This document shows positions 9,011 to 17,741 of a DNA stretch of 49,648 nucleotides, one piece after another. This stretch comes from Synergistaceae bacterium. GTDB taxonomy: Bacteria; Synergistota; Synergistia; Synergistales; Aminobacteriaceae. The notes under the pieces are model-generated. The model worked only from the letters and a program-made list of their open reading frames with translations, did not search any database and was not told the DNA's origin. Position numbers and translations under genes: made by a program. The stretch's first letter is position 1. Every line of letters starts with the position of its first letter. The stretch covers positions 1 to 49,648 of the forward strand of contig JAITGX010000025.1 in NCBI GenBank assembly GCA_031280275.1, written 5' to 3'.

Positions 9011-9871
9011 ATGTTGGTTTTGTTTCAAGGCATATGCGGCGAGTGGAAAGCCCTGCTGGTGATTATCTTCGGCAACATCGTGTGCGCTTTCGCCGTGATC
9101 AACTTCACGCTGCCCTACCGGTTCCCCGACTTGGGAGTATCGGGGCTGGCTGTGCTTTCGAACTACATGTTCGGCATCTCGCCAAGCTGGGTTGTGGCCG
9201 TCGGGAACCTGCTGCTGATCACCTGGGGCTGGCGGAACCTTTCCCTGCGCTTTCTGGGGCTGACGGTCTGTTCCATCACCGTGTTCTCTATCTTCATGCC
9301 CATTTTTCTAAAGTTTCCCCTGCCGCTGGAACAGGACAGTTTCATGGCGACGGTGGTATCGGGCGTGCTGAAGGGGGGAGCGGCGGGCATGATCTTCAAC
9401 GCGGGCGGCTCCGGCGGCGGGACGGACATCATCGCCATGGTGCTGCGCCGCCGCTACGGCATTGAGGTGGGACAGTTCTCCATCTTCGTGAATATCTTCA
9501 TCTTGGCCCTGTCCCTTGGCGTGGTCGGCCTGAACCCCGTGGTGTACGGCATGGTTGGGCTCTATGTCTACGGTGTTACGCTGGACAACGTCATGCGCAA
9601 GTTTGACCGGCGCAAGCAGGCCCTCATCATCACCAGCATGCCCGACGAAGTGTGCCATTTTATCACGTCGAAGGGCAAGGGTGTCACCCGCGTCGAGGGC
9701 CAGGGTGCCTACACGGGGCAGCCCCGTCCCGTGCTGATTTCCCTTTTGGAGCCACGCCACGTGGTGCAGCTCAAGGCGTTCCTCCAAGAGAAGGACCCAA
9801 GGGCCTTTGTCTCCATCTGCGACGCCACGGAGGTGCTGGGCCAGGGCTTCAAAAGCTGGAAATCCCTGTAG
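9011..9871 (+). CDS. YitT family membrane protein (DUF161 plus DUF2179)
   Basis: An integral membrane protein of unknown transport role. It has about five hydrophobic segments in the first 200 residues (for example ALLVIIFGNIVCAFAVI and FSIFVNIFILALSLGVV), the YitT hallmark FNAGGSGGGTDIIAMVL at about 130-147, and a C-terminal cytoplasmic DUF2179 domain (ALIITSMPDEVCHFI, GVTRVEGQGAYTG). I chose the ATG at 9011 behind GAGGGA rather than the in-frame TTG at 8999. It overlaps or abuts comF. Family membership is clear; the substrate is unknown. Confidence 0.88.
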   Translation: MLVLFQGICGEWKALLVIIFGNIVCAFAVINFTLPYRFPDLGVSGLAVLSNYMFGISPSWVVAVGNLLLITWGWRNLSLRFLGLTVCSITVFSIFMPIFLKFPLPLEQDSFMATVVSGVLKGGAAGMIFNAGGSGGGTDIIAMVLRRRYGIEVGQFSIFVNIFILALSLGVVGLNPVVYGMVGLYVYGVTLDNVMRKFDRRKQALIITSMPDEVCHFITSKGKGVTRVEGQGAYTGQPRPVLISLLEPRHVVQLKAFLQEKDPRAFVSICDATEVLGQGFKSWKSL

Positions 9872-9879
9872 TGCAAGTC

Positions 9880-10527
9880 ATGCAACGCTGGCTCGCGCAC
9901 ATGCTGTGGCCCGTCTCCTGCCCCATCTGCGGGGCCGTGGCGGAGCTGGCCTGTGACTGCTGTCTGCGCTCCCTGTTCCGGCCCCAGCTCTCGCGCTGCC
10001 TTTGGTGCGGGGAACTCGCCCCCTGCAAGGTACACAAAGGTGATAGGGCGAGGATTCGTTCAGGGGCCGTCTACGAGGGGGTTATGAAAGATTTGATCCT
10101 GATGCTCAAGTACGCCAGGTACGAGGCGGTGGGATTCCGAATGGGGGAGGCGCTTGGAAAAACGCTGACGAGACCGGAGGCGGACGTGCTCGTTCCCGTG
10201 CCCCTGCATCTGAGGAGCCCGCGCCGCTACAACCAAGCCGAGGCCATTGCCAGGGGGCTGGAGAGCGCTTGGGACATCGAGGTCTGGAACGCGGCGCGCT
10301 GGGCGGAGGACGTTCCGAGCCGCGCGGGCATGGGCGCGGCGGAGCGGCTGTCCCTTTCCAGCGCGGCCTTTGCCTTTGACGGGGACGTCGCCGGTCTCCG
10401 CGTCGCCTTTGTGGACGATGTATGCACCACGGGCGCGACGCTTTCTCGCTTGGCCCGCGCGGCCCAAAATCATGGTGCGGAGGTCGTGGGGGCCTTCACC
10501 GCCGCCCACATCCCTCCGATATATTAA
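9880..10527 (+). CDS. comF: ComF family phosphoribosyltransferase-like protein
   Basis: ComF proteins act in DNA uptake and single-stranded DNA handling in competent bacteria and are widespread elsewhere. Cysteine pairs CPICG, CDCC and CLWCG within the first 50 residues form a zinc-binding N-terminal domain. The C-terminal PRTase fold has the PRPP-binding signature VAFVDDVCTTGATL at about 174-187, and VPVPLHLRSPRRYNQAE is also typical. The protein has 215 residues. A GTG at 9871 overlapping the yitT stop is an alternative start. It is followed by mutL after 18 bp, so both may be expressed together in DNA repair or uptake. Confidence 0.88.
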   Translation: MQRWLAHMLWPVSCPICGAVAELACDCCLRSLFRPQLSRCLWCGELAPCKVHKGDRARIRSGAVYEGVMKDLILMLKYARYEAVGFRMGEALGKTLTRPEADVLVPVPLHLRSPRRYNQAEAIARGLESAWDIEVWNAARWAEDVPSRAGMGAAERLSLSSAAFAFDGDVAGLRVAFVDDVCTTGATLSRLARAAQNHGAEVVGAFTAAHIPPIY

Positions 10528-10545
10528 GAAAAAGGGCGCAAAACC

Positions 10546-12378
10546 ATGGGAATCAGACTTCTGCCCGAGGGCGTGTGGGCGCGGATAGCGGCGGGCGAGG
10601 TGGTGGAGCGCCCTGCCTCGGCGGTCAAGGAAATGGCGGAGAACTCCCTGGACGCTGGAGCGCGGCGCGTGCGGGTGAGGCTGTGGGACGGGGGGCGCGT
10701 CCGGGTGGTGGTGGAGGACGATGGAGCGGGCATCGCCTTCGAGGAGCTTCCCCTGGCCCTCGCACCTCACGCCACCAGCAAAATCGGGGGGATTGAAGAT
10801 TTAGATGCCATTCGCACCCTGGGCTACCGGGGTGAGGCCCTGGCGAGCCTGGCCGCCGTGGGTCGGGTGGAGATACGCTCGCGCCCGGCTGGGGCGGAGT
10901 TGGGGGGGGTCATCCACGCTTACGAGGGAAAAATTTTCGAGCACCAGCGGGTGAACTGCGTGCCGGGAACCCGCGTGCAGGTGGACGAGATATTCGCGAA
11001 CCTGCCGGCCCGGCGCAAATTTCTGAAGAGCGCCGCGGGTGAACTGCGCCGGGCGGCGGCCGTCCTGCGGGAGTACGCGATTTGCCGGCCGGAAGTGGGG
11101 TTTTCCTTGGAGCACGACGGGCGGCCCGTGTTCTCCACCGATGGGAGCGGCGACAGACGGCGCGCCGTTCAACGGCTTTGGGGAGGTGAGCCCGAAATCC
11201 TCACGGCACGGGCCTCGGCCGGGAGCGTCGAGCTGGAGTGCTGGTGGCAGCCCCGCCCCGGCCGTAACGAGGTCTCCGCCTTTGTCAACGGGCGCTCCGT
11301 TTCGGACCCCCTCATTAAGGGGGCGGTGGGCGCGATACGGGAGCTGGTGGGGGGCTGGGCGCTTTTTTTCACCGTCGACCCGTCCCTGACCGACGTCAAC
11401 ATTCACCCGGCCAAGGCGGAGGTCCGCTTCCGTCACCCCAGCGAGGTCTTCGAATCGGTGAAGGTTGCGGCCTCCCAGCTTGGCGCCGCCGCCCGGCCTG
11501 GCGGCCCGGATTTCTCGGCGCCGCATTTCCAAGAAGTTCCCCCTGTTCGGACCTTTGGGAACAGCAGGCAGGCATTTCCCCAAAGCGACGGCCCGCCTGC
11601 CTCCCGCTCCGCGGCGTTTCAGGTACACCGGCCGGAGCGGCTTTTTGGCCGGATAGAGGCGCCCGACGGCCCTAGCCCGGCACAAAAAGAATCCTCAAAA
11701 GGGCTTGGCGAAAACGCTCTCGGCAACCCATTGGCGGAGGATGCCCCGGACTGGCCGCCCTCAACTGCCGGAGGCAGGGAAGAAGCTGCTCCCGTCCCCA
11801 CCGACGTGGCATACCTGGGTCAGTCGAACATGGGGTACCTGGTGTTTGACGTTTTGGGTTCGGAGGGAGGGCTGGTCCTGGTGGACCCCCACGCGGCCCA
11901 CGAGCGCGTTGCCTTTGAGAGGGTACGGGCGGCGGCGAAAGAGGGAGCGCGCTCGCAGAAGCTCCTGCTTCCCGCACCCCTGCCCCCAACGCTCTTGCTG
12001 GAAGTGGAGGAGAAAAAGGCGTTTTTGGAGGGAATCGGCTTCACCTTGGAGTTCTTCGACGGAGGGGAGATGAGGCTGACGGCGACGCCCTGCCTCCCCG
12101 GCGTCTCTATCCCGCCGGAAGTTCTGCTGCGGAGTTCCCTGGCGGCCTTTCGCGATGGTGAACCGGCGAACGCGTCGGAGGAAATCTTATGGCGCGCCTG
12201 GGCTACGGCCGCCTGCCGGGAGGCCGTTAAACTGACTACGGCCCTTAGCCCCCAGGAGGCCCTAGCCCTCTGGCGCGACCTGCACGGCTGCCAGCAGCCC
12301 GCCTTCTGCCCCCACGGTCGCCCCACGGTGCTGACCCTCACCCGGACGGAGCTGACCCGCCGTTTCGGGCGAGCGTAG
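10546..12378 (+). CDS. mutL: DNA mismatch repair protein MutL
   Basis: MutL couples mismatch recognition by MutS to strand incision. The N-terminal GHKL ATPase has motif I KEMAENSLDAGA (Glu about 32), motif II DDGAGI, HATSKI and LGYRGEAL. A proline-rich linker (about 315-415) leads to the C-terminal dimerisation and nuclease domain. Its metal motif reads DPHAAHERVAFE (about 446-457) where the family usually has DQHAxxER, and CPHGRP near the end is intact. This suggests a MutL with its own nuclease, as in bacteria lacking MutH. Length is 610 residues; mutS is not in the window. Confidence 0.95.
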   Translation: MGIRLLPEGVWARIAAGEVVERPASAVKEMAENSLDAGARRVRVRLWDGGRVRVVVEDDGAGIAFEELPLALAPHATSKIGGIEDLDAIRTLGYRGEALASLAAVGRVEIRSRPAGAELGGVIHAYEGKIFEHQRVNCVPGTRVQVDEIFANLPARRKFLKSAAGELRRAAAVLREYAICRPEVGFSLEHDGRPVFSTDGSGDRRRAVQRLWGGEPEILTARASAGSVELECWWQPRPGRNEVSAFVNGRSVSDPLIKGAVGAIRELVGGWALFFTVDPSLTDVNIHPAKAEVRFRHPSEVFESVKVAASQLGAAARPGGPDFSAPHFQEVPPVRTFGNSRQAFPQSDGPPASRSAAFQVHRPERLFGRIEAPDGPSPAQKESSKGLGENALGNPLAEDAPDWPPSTAGGREEAAPVPTDVAYLGQSNMGYLVFDVLGSEGGLVLVDPHAAHERVAFERVRAAAKEGARSQKLLLPAPLPPTLLLEVEEKKAFLEGIGFTLEFFDGGEMRLTATPCLPGVSIPPEVLLRSSLAAFRDGEPANASEEILWRAWATAACREAVKLTTALSPQEALALWRDLHGCQQPAFCPHGRPTVLTLTRTELTRRFGRA

Positions 12379-12441
12379 CGGATTCTCGCCTCGCTTGGAT
12401 CGGAAAACCCCAAGGATAGGCCGATCTCGGTCAGGTTAAGG

Positions 12442-12471
12442 TTGAAAATAGAGTCTATCACAAGCTATTTT
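12442..12471 (+). promoter_or_regulatory. Candidate deoC promoter
   Basis: TTGAAA (12442-12447) and TATTTT (12466-12471) lie 18 bp apart in the 130-bp gap between mutL and deoC. The ribosome site AAGGGGG lies just before the deoC ATG. The promoter is a visual call only. Confidence 0.35.
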
Positions 12472-12508
12472 GCGCACGGAACTGAAAAAACCATAAGGGG
12501 GTTAATCA

Positions 12509-13189
12509 ATGACAAAGTCGGAAATTTGCGCTCATGTGGACCATACCGCGCTCAAGGCGTTCACCACATGGAAGGACGTGAAAAAACTCTGTAAAGAGGC
12601 CCTGAAGTACCGATTCGCCTCGGTTTGCATTCCGCCCTGTTACGTCAAGTACGTCAAGGAAGTCTATGGAGATAAAATCACCATATGCACCGTAATAGGC
12701 TTCCCTCTAGGCTATGAGGCCGCTTTGGCCAAGATGATGGAGGCGATGCAGGCAGTGGCCGACGGAGCTGACGAAATCGATATGGTCATCAACGTCACCG
12801 ACGTCAAGAACGGCGACTTCGGGAAAGTTCGGGGTGAGATCGGGCAAATCCGCGCGGTTACAAAGGGCAAGACGCTCAAGGTCATTGTCGAAACCTGCTA
12901 CCTCAGCGAGGAGGAAAAAATCGAACTCTGTGGGATCGTTACCGAAACCGGCGCCGACTACATCAAGACCTCCACCGGCTTCGGTACGGCCGGGGCCGCG
13001 ATTGAGGACGTGAGGCTGTTCAAGCGGCACATCGGCCCCTCCGTGAAAATCAAGGCAGCCGGGGGCATAAAGACGCTTGAGGACATGGAACGGTACGTGG
13101 CCGAGGGCTGCGAACGTATTGGAACCAGCTCCGCAGTCAGCCTGCTTAACGAAGAAAGTACTAAAGGGCATAAAAAAAACACTGATTAA
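12509..13189 (+). CDS. deoC: Deoxyribose-phosphate aldolase DeoC
   Basis: It splits 2-deoxyribose 5-phosphate into acetaldehyde and glyceraldehyde 3-phosphate in deoxynucleoside catabolism. The 226-residue class I aldolase has the Schiff-base lysine in YIKTSTGFGTAGA (about 152) and the second lysine and phosphate loop in VKIKAAGGIKT (about 178-188), with EIDMVIN supplying an active-site Asp. The C-terminus is odd: after the usual GTSSAVSLL the last codons, K-K-N-T-D-stop, are read from the left terminal repeat of a small mobile element. Insertion therefore rewrote the end of the gene without touching the catalytic core. The purine nucleoside phosphorylase at 37 kb could feed the same salvage route. 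Confidence 0.95.
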   Translation: MTKSEICAHVDHTALKAFTTWKDVKKLCKEALKYRFASVCIPPCYVKYVKEVYGDKITICTVIGFPLGYEAALAKMMEAMQAVADGADEIDMVINVTDVKNGDFGKVRGEIGQIRAVTKGKTLKVIVETCYLSEEEKIELCGIVTETGADYIKTSTGFGTAGAAIEDVRLFKRHIGPSVKIKAAGGIKTLEDMERYVAEGCERIGTSSAVSLLNEESTKGHKKNTD

Positions 13190-13268
13190 CCGAGTTCTTA
13201 GGGGCCTAAGGCCCCTCGGGGTCCGATACCCCGGAGCGGAGCCCCTCAAGGGGTTAATCAGCGCTTCC
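13175..13268 (+). mobile_element. Small inverted-repeat element, copy A
   Basis: Ends AAAAACACTGATTAA (13175-13189) and TTAATCAGCGCTTCC (13254-13268) are inverted repeats. Inside are hairpins AGGGGCC-TAA-GGCCCCT and CGGGGT-ccgat-ACCCCG. An ATAA is found on both sides if one base of the left A-run is extra. It sits between convergent deoC and pgi, so it may also act as a terminator. This is the most diverged full copy. Confidence 0.75.
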
Positions 13269-13303
13269 ATAATATGGACAAGTTGACTAACTGTCACCAA
13301 GGG

Positions 13304-14689
13304 TTACACTGTCACCAAGCGTTCGTTGATTTTCGCGGAGAGAGTACGTACCTCTTGGGCCTGAGCGTCGAAGCCGCTCCGTCCCATCAGCCCGTAAGTG
13401 TAGTCTTTCCCCTGCTCCACTCCAGGCTGATCGAAGGGGTTGACCTGCATCAGGTGTCCCATCAGACCCGTGACGTACTCGTAGAACTGGATAAGTCCGC
13501 CCAAACGGCAGGCGTCCAGGAGGGGAATAGAGAGCGCGGCCACCGGGCGGCCCGCTTTGGACAGGGCCGAAGCCGTCGCAGCGGCCTCGAAATTGCGCAG
13601 CTCGTTCATGGATTTCCCGTAAAGGTAGGAGAGCTTCTCGAAGGCCTTCTCCGGAGCGGCAGGCAGAGCGATGTCCTTCTGCCCCTGGGCCACGGTGAGA
13701 ATTGTGAAGAACTTGTCGTCTGGCCCCGATGTGTAAAGCTGAATCTGCGAGTGCTGGTCAATGGCTCCCAGGGCACGCACCGGTGTGGAGCCCTGACCAT
13801 CTTTGCCAATGGACTCACCCCATAGTTGGGCGAACCACTCGCAGAACCGCTCCAAAGGGTCGGCGTAGGGCATCAAGACGTTGATGTTGCGGTCCTTTTT
13901 CATGTGAAGGTAGGCGAGTCCCGCCATTATCCACGCGGGGTTGTCCAGCACCGAGTTTGTCTTGGCGAGGCAGTCATCCATGGCAGCCGCGCCGGAGAGG
14001 AGCGCGTTGCAGTCGATGCCCAGCGCCCAGGCCGAAAGCAGGCCCACGCAGGACAAAACGGAGAAGCGCCCGCCCACATCCTCAGGAAGGATCAGGCTTT
14101 TGCAGCCGGTTTCATCCACAAAGGGGCGCAGTATCCCTTTATCCTTATCTGTAACGACGATGACGCGCTCGCGGGCCCCCGCTTCACCCAAGGTATCGCG
14201 GAGTTTTTCCCAAAAAAACAGGAAATTCGCGGCCGTCTCTGCGGTACTGCCGGACTTGCTGACAACGATAACGGCGGTGCTCTCGGGGTTCAGCAGCTCC
14301 CATATAGCACGGTTGTCGCCGGGGTCCACGTTGTCGGACATGAAGAAACGCGGACCGCCGCGCTTCGCCTTGGGGATTTCGTTCCAGTAGGGCGGCAGGA
14401 GCGCCCCGTGAAGCATCAGGTTCCCTAGGGCGGAGCCGCCGATTCCCACCTGCACAATGGACTCCCGCGTGGCCAGCCAGCGCGAGAGGGTCTGGATGTC
14501 GTCCACGTTACGCTTCGCGAGGTTAAGCCAGCCAAACCCATCCTTGCCTTCCGAGGCGTTTTTCCGCAGCCACTCGTCACCGCTCTTGAAACAAGGCGCT
14601 AAGGCCTCCAGGTCAGAAAAGGCGACGGCTCGCTCACCTGCCGTGAACGCGGCGCCGTAGGCAAGCGACAACAGCGTTTTCTCGTTCAT
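13304..14689 (-). CDS. pgi: Glucose-6-phosphate isomerase
   Basis: It interconverts glucose 6-phosphate and fructose 6-phosphate in glycolysis and gluconeogenesis. The 461-residue protein is of the shorter bacterial type. Sugar-phosphate binding residues show in VGIGGSALG (about 76-84) and VVSKSGSTAETA (about 142-153), the catalytic region in GAIDQHSQIQLYTSGPDD, and the C-terminal QVNPFDQPGVEQGK. The ATG has an AGGAGGT site upstream. It is the last gene of the - strand run that begins with rnfC, 43 bp after ychF. Just past its stop codon a 10-bp piece of its own 3' end (TGTCACCAAG on the + strand) is repeated. Confidence 0.95.
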   Translation of the reverse strand: MNEKTLLSLAYGAAFTAGERAVAFSDLEALAPCFKSGDEWLRKNASEGKDGFGWLNLAKRNVDDIQTLSRWLATRESIVQVGIGGSALGNLMLHGALLPPYWNEIPKAKRGGPRFFMSDNVDPGDNRAIWELLNPESTAVIVVSKSGSTAETAANFLFFWEKLRDTLGEAGARERVIVVTDKDKGILRPFVDETGCKSLILPEDVGGRFSVLSCVGLLSAWALGIDCNALLSGAAAMDDCLAKTNSVLDNPAWIMAGLAYLHMKKDRNINVLMPYADPLERFCEWFAQLWGESIGKDGQGSTPVRALGAIDQHSQIQLYTSGPDDKFFTILTVAQGQKDIALPAAPEKAFEKLSYLYGKSMNELRNFEAAATASALSKAGRPVAALSIPLLDACRLGGLIQFYEYVTGLMGHLMQVNPFDQPGVEQGKDYTYGLMGRSGFDAQAQEVRTLSAKINERLVTV

Positions 14690-14732
14690 TTCGAATACCT
14701 CCTGAATGTGAATAGAACCGAACGAAACAATT

Positions 14733-15821
14733 TTACACGTTGTAGCGAATCTCGATCATGTCACCGTCCTTGACGGGGTATTCCTTGCCTTCCAGGCGCA
14801 GCACGCCCTTGTCGCGGCAGGCGGCTAGAGTCGCTCCCGCGGCGATGAAGTCCTCGTAGGCCACGATTTGCGCCCGGATGAACCCCCGCGCCAGGTCAGA
14901 GTGGATTGCGCCCGCCGCGTCCACCGCGTTATCCCCCTGGCGCAGCGTCCAAGCGCGCACCTCGTCCTTACCGCTGGTGAAAAACGAGATCAGTCCCAAA
15001 ATGCGGTAAGCTTTGTGAATCAGGCGGTCGCGCCCCAGCTCCGCGATGTCCAGCTCTTTCATGAACTCCGCCCGCTCCTCCGGCTCAAGCTGGGTCAAGT
15101 CCATCTCCAGAGAGCCGAAAAGCCGCACCACGCCCAGTCCTTTCCCCTCAAGTTCCGCCTCCAGGGCCTCGGCTTGAGGCACGGAGCCCCTCTGCCCCTC
15201 GTCCAGATTCAGAATGACCAACTCCGGCTTCAGTGTCAGAAAGGTGAAACCGGTCAGTTTTTTTCTCTCTTCGTCCGTCAGAAGACACTCGCGGAGGGGG
15301 CGCTCCTCCATCAGGTGGTCTTGGAGCTTTTTCAGCAGTTCCGCCTCGACGGACTCCTCCAAGGTGTTTTTCTTCTTGGCTGAGATGCGGGAGAGCCGGT
15401 TTTCGATGACGCTCAAATCACGGTAAATCAGCTCCATCTCCACAATCCGCCAGTCGCGCAGGGGGTCTACCGTGTCCTCCGGGTGGGGGACGTCTGGATT
15501 GGTGAAAACGCGCACCACGTGCAACAGCGCGTCCGACTCCGCCGCGAAGGAGAGGAAGGAGTTCCCCAGTCCAGCCCCCTTGCTGGCGTCGCGGGACAGG
15601 CCCGCTAAGTCCACGAACTCCACCGCGGCGGGAGTGACCTTTTTGGGCTCGAATATCTCCACCAGTCTGTCGAACCGCGCGTCCGGAACGCTGACCAGGG
15701 CACGGTTAGGCTCTGTCTTGCCGCTGGCGTAGGGCTTCACCTCCACTCCAGCTCGCGTGATGACGTTGAACACCGTGGACTTCCCGCAAAGCGGCAGCCC
15801 GACAATCCCGCATTTCAGCAC
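14733..15821 (-). CDS. ychF: Ribosome-associated P-loop ATPase YchF
   Basis: An Obg-family protein that prefers ATP and binds ribosomes. The 362-residue chain has G1 GLPLCGKST (about 8-16; most family members read GLPNVGKST), G3 DLAGLSRDASKGAGLG, the YchF-specific NLDE in place of the GTPase NKxD, and a C-terminal TGS domain ending in VKDGDMIEIRYNV. It starts with GTG behind GGAGGGG; the nearby ATG is out of frame. The ribosome site overlaps the end of apbE, so translation of the two is probably coupled. Confidence 0.94.
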   Translation of the reverse strand: MLKCGIVGLPLCGKSTVFNVITRAGVEVKPYASGKTEPNRALVSVPDARFDRLVEIFEPKKVTPAAVEFVDLAGLSRDASKGAGLGNSFLSFAAESDALLHVVRVFTNPDVPHPEDTVDPLRDWRIVEMELIYRDLSVIENRLSRISAKKKNTLEESVEAELLKKLQDHLMEERPLRECLLTDEERKKLTGFTFLTLKPELVILNLDEGQRGSVPQAEALEAELEGKGLGVVRLFGSLEMDLTQLEPEERAEFMKELDIAELGRDRLIHKAYRILGLISFFTSGKDEVRAWTLRQGDNAVDAAGAIHSDLARGFIRAQIVAYEDFIAAGATLAACRDKGVLRLEGKEYPVKDGDMIEIRYNV

Positions 15822-15833
15822 CCCGGCCCCTCC

Positions 15834-16895
15834 TCAAAAAATATTGATCGCCGCTTCGGTTTCGCTGGATTTTAAAGATTTTTCCAGTCCTATTGTGACG
15901 TTTATCGCCAGTTTATCCCCATCCTGGTAGATGAAAATGGCTTCCGTTCCCTGAAAACGGCGCAGAATCCCACGTGCCTTTTCCTCACCCATGACCAAAA
16001 AGGCCGTCGCCAACGCGTCGGCCTTTGCGGAGCGGGGATCGATTACGGAAACGGACAAAAGGGACGTTTCGATGGGAAACCCCGTGTGAGGGTCGAAAAC
16101 ATGCGACAGCCTCTTACCGTCGATTTCCCGAAACCTCTCGTAAGAACCCGAAGTGACCACCGACATTACCTCGTTCGAAGCAAAACTGAACTCCAGCACG
16201 CAGGCGATGGAATCCCTTCCCTTGAGCGGATGCCGAACTCCCAGCCGCCAAGGTTTTTTTCTCGAACCCCAAACCAAGATATTTCCCCCCAAGTCGAGAA
16301 GCGCGGAGCGGACGCCCAGAGTCTTGCAGTAGTCCGCTACCTTGTCGGCGGCGTAACCCTTGGCGATAGCTCCAAGGTCCAAAGCCGTACCCCTCGAACG
16401 CAGAAAGGCCAGGTCAGGCGAGATTAGGGAAAGACTCCGATAGTCCACAAGCTCCCGCGCGGCCGCGACCGCGTTTTCGGCGAGCACGGGAAAACCGCTG
16501 CTTCCTTCCTTTGCGAGAATGCGCCAAAGGTCGGTCAAAGGCCCCACCGTGGGGTCGAAATAACCCTCCGTCGCCTCGGAAAGAATCAAGGCGCTTTGCA
16601 AAAGCTCCCAGGTTTCCGGGGCGACTTTTACGGGCGCGGCGCCCGCGGAGGCGTTGAGACGCGAAATATCCGACGTTTCCACGTAACGGGATAACCCGTC
16701 ATTCAACTTCCGCAACAGTGCAAAGGATCCGTCGAGAGCCCTATTTGCCGTTTCCCGCGGCGCCTCCACGGAGAGGGTCATCCACGTGTTCATGCGGGCT
16801 TCTGCCCGTTCCAGAACAACTGCGTCGTTCCAATATATCAGGACGCCTATCGCCGCGGCGAGTCCTCCCAAACACAGAAGTTTTTTCAAGCACAT
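15834..16895 (-). CDS. apbE: FAD:protein FMN transferase ApbE
   Basis: ApbE covalently attaches FMN to threonines of RnfG and RnfD, so its place at the end of the rnf operon fits its job. The N-terminus has a hydrophobic export segment (LLCLGGLAAAIGVLIYW, about 6-22), placing the enzyme outside the cytoplasmic membrane. Family motifs are LDLGAIAKGYAADKVADY, ALLDLGGN and HVFDPHTGFPIE, and a late ADALATAF. Length is 353 residues. It overlaps the end of rnfB by ten bases and has no obvious ribosome site, which suggests translational coupling. Confidence 0.93.
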   Translation of the reverse strand: MCLKKLLCLGGLAAAIGVLIYWNDAVVLERAEARMNTWMTLSVEAPRETANRALDGSFALLRKLNDGLSRYVETSDISRLNASAGAAPVKVAPETWELLQSALILSEATEGYFDPTVGPLTDLWRILAKEGSSGFPVLAENAVAAARELVDYRSLSLISPDLAFLRSRGTALDLGAIAKGYAADKVADYCKTLGVRSALLDLGGNILVWGSRKKPWRLGVRHPLKGRDSIACVLEFSFASNEVMSVVTSGSYERFREIDGKRLSHVFDPHTGFPIETSLLSVSVIDPRSAKADALATAFLVMGEEKARGILRRFQGTEAIFIYQDGDKLAINVTIGLEKSLKSSETEAAINIF

Positions 16896-17725
16896 TGACT
16901 GTCGATTGTCTCTTTATCGACACACCTGATGTTCAAAGGACCGATGGTTTTGGCCGGACACTTCGTGATACAGCTTCCGCAGTTCGTGCATAGCTTCACG
17001 TCGATCACGGCTCGGTTGTTTTGCAGCGTTATCGCCTTTGCCGGGCAGGAACGGACGCACAGGCCGCAGGCGAGACATCCCACGGAGCAGACCTTTTTCA
17101 CGTCAGGCCCCTTCCAGCTCGAGTTGCAAAAAACCTGAACGGCAGACGACTGCGGGGCCAACGCCAGCACCGACTTGGGACACACGTCGACGCAGGCGCC
17201 GCAGCCGACGCATCTCGCCGCGTTCACTTGCACCAACCCCTCAACAATAGACAGCGCCCCGAAGTTGCAGACCTCGACGCAGGTTCCAAAGCCGATACAG
17301 CCGTAGGGACAGGCGTTTGGCGTGCTTCCTGGAATGATGGCGGCCGACCGGCAGTCCTTCACACCGTCATAGGCCACGGTGCGGATGGAAGCCGCCGTCG
17401 TGCCCCGGCACCGAAGAAAAACCCGAACGGGAACAAACGCCTCGCTGGTCACTCCCATGATAGCCGCGATTTTTTCCGCCAAACTTGACCCTCCGGCAGC
17501 GCAGCGCCCCGTACCAGCCCCCGCGTTAACGACGGCGTCGGCGTATCCGTCGCAGCCAGGGTAACCGCAGCCGCCGCAGTTGGCCCCAGGGAGGATATCG
17601 CGAATCAGCGTGACCCGCTCATCGGTCTTCACGAAAAACTTTATAGAGGCAAAAGCAAGCAGGGCCCCAAACACCAACCCCAATACCCCCATAACGACGG
17701 TGGGGTAAACTATCGCCGAAATCAT
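16886..17725 (-). CDS. rnfB: Rnf complex subunit B, ferredoxin-type iron-sulphur protein
   Basis: RnfB takes electrons from reduced ferredoxin and passes them into the Rnf complex. A single N-terminal membrane helix (about 4-26) is followed by the CxxCx4Cx(n)C cluster site NCGGCGYPGCDGYADA (about 49-64). Several ferredoxin-like motifs follow: CPYGCIGFGTCVEVC, CVGCGACVDVCP, CLACGLCVRSCP and CTNCGSCITKCP. The protein has 279 residues. It follows rnfA by 16 bp and overlaps apbE. All cluster cysteines appear present. Confidence 0.95.
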   Translation of the reverse strand: MISAIVYPTVVMGVLGLVFGALLAFASIKFFVKTDERVTLIRDILPGANCGGCGYPGCDGYADAVVNAGAGTGRCAAGGSSLAEKIAAIMGVTSEAFVPVRVFLRCRGTTAASIRTVAYDGVKDCRSAAIIPGSTPNACPYGCIGFGTCVEVCNFGALSIVEGLVQVNAARCVGCGACVDVCPKSVLALAPQSSAVQVFCNSSWKGPDVKKVCSVGCLACGLCVRSCPAKAITLQNNRAVIDVKLCTNCGSCITKCPAKTIGPLNIRCVDKETIDSQCA

Positions 17726-17741
17726 AGCTTTTCCGCCTTTC

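Noticed and set aside
9652-9880. N-terminal extension of ComF inside yitT
   Set aside because: The extra 76 residues overlap the DUF2179 part of YitT, and the normal ComF N-terminus (zinc cysteines) starts after 9880.
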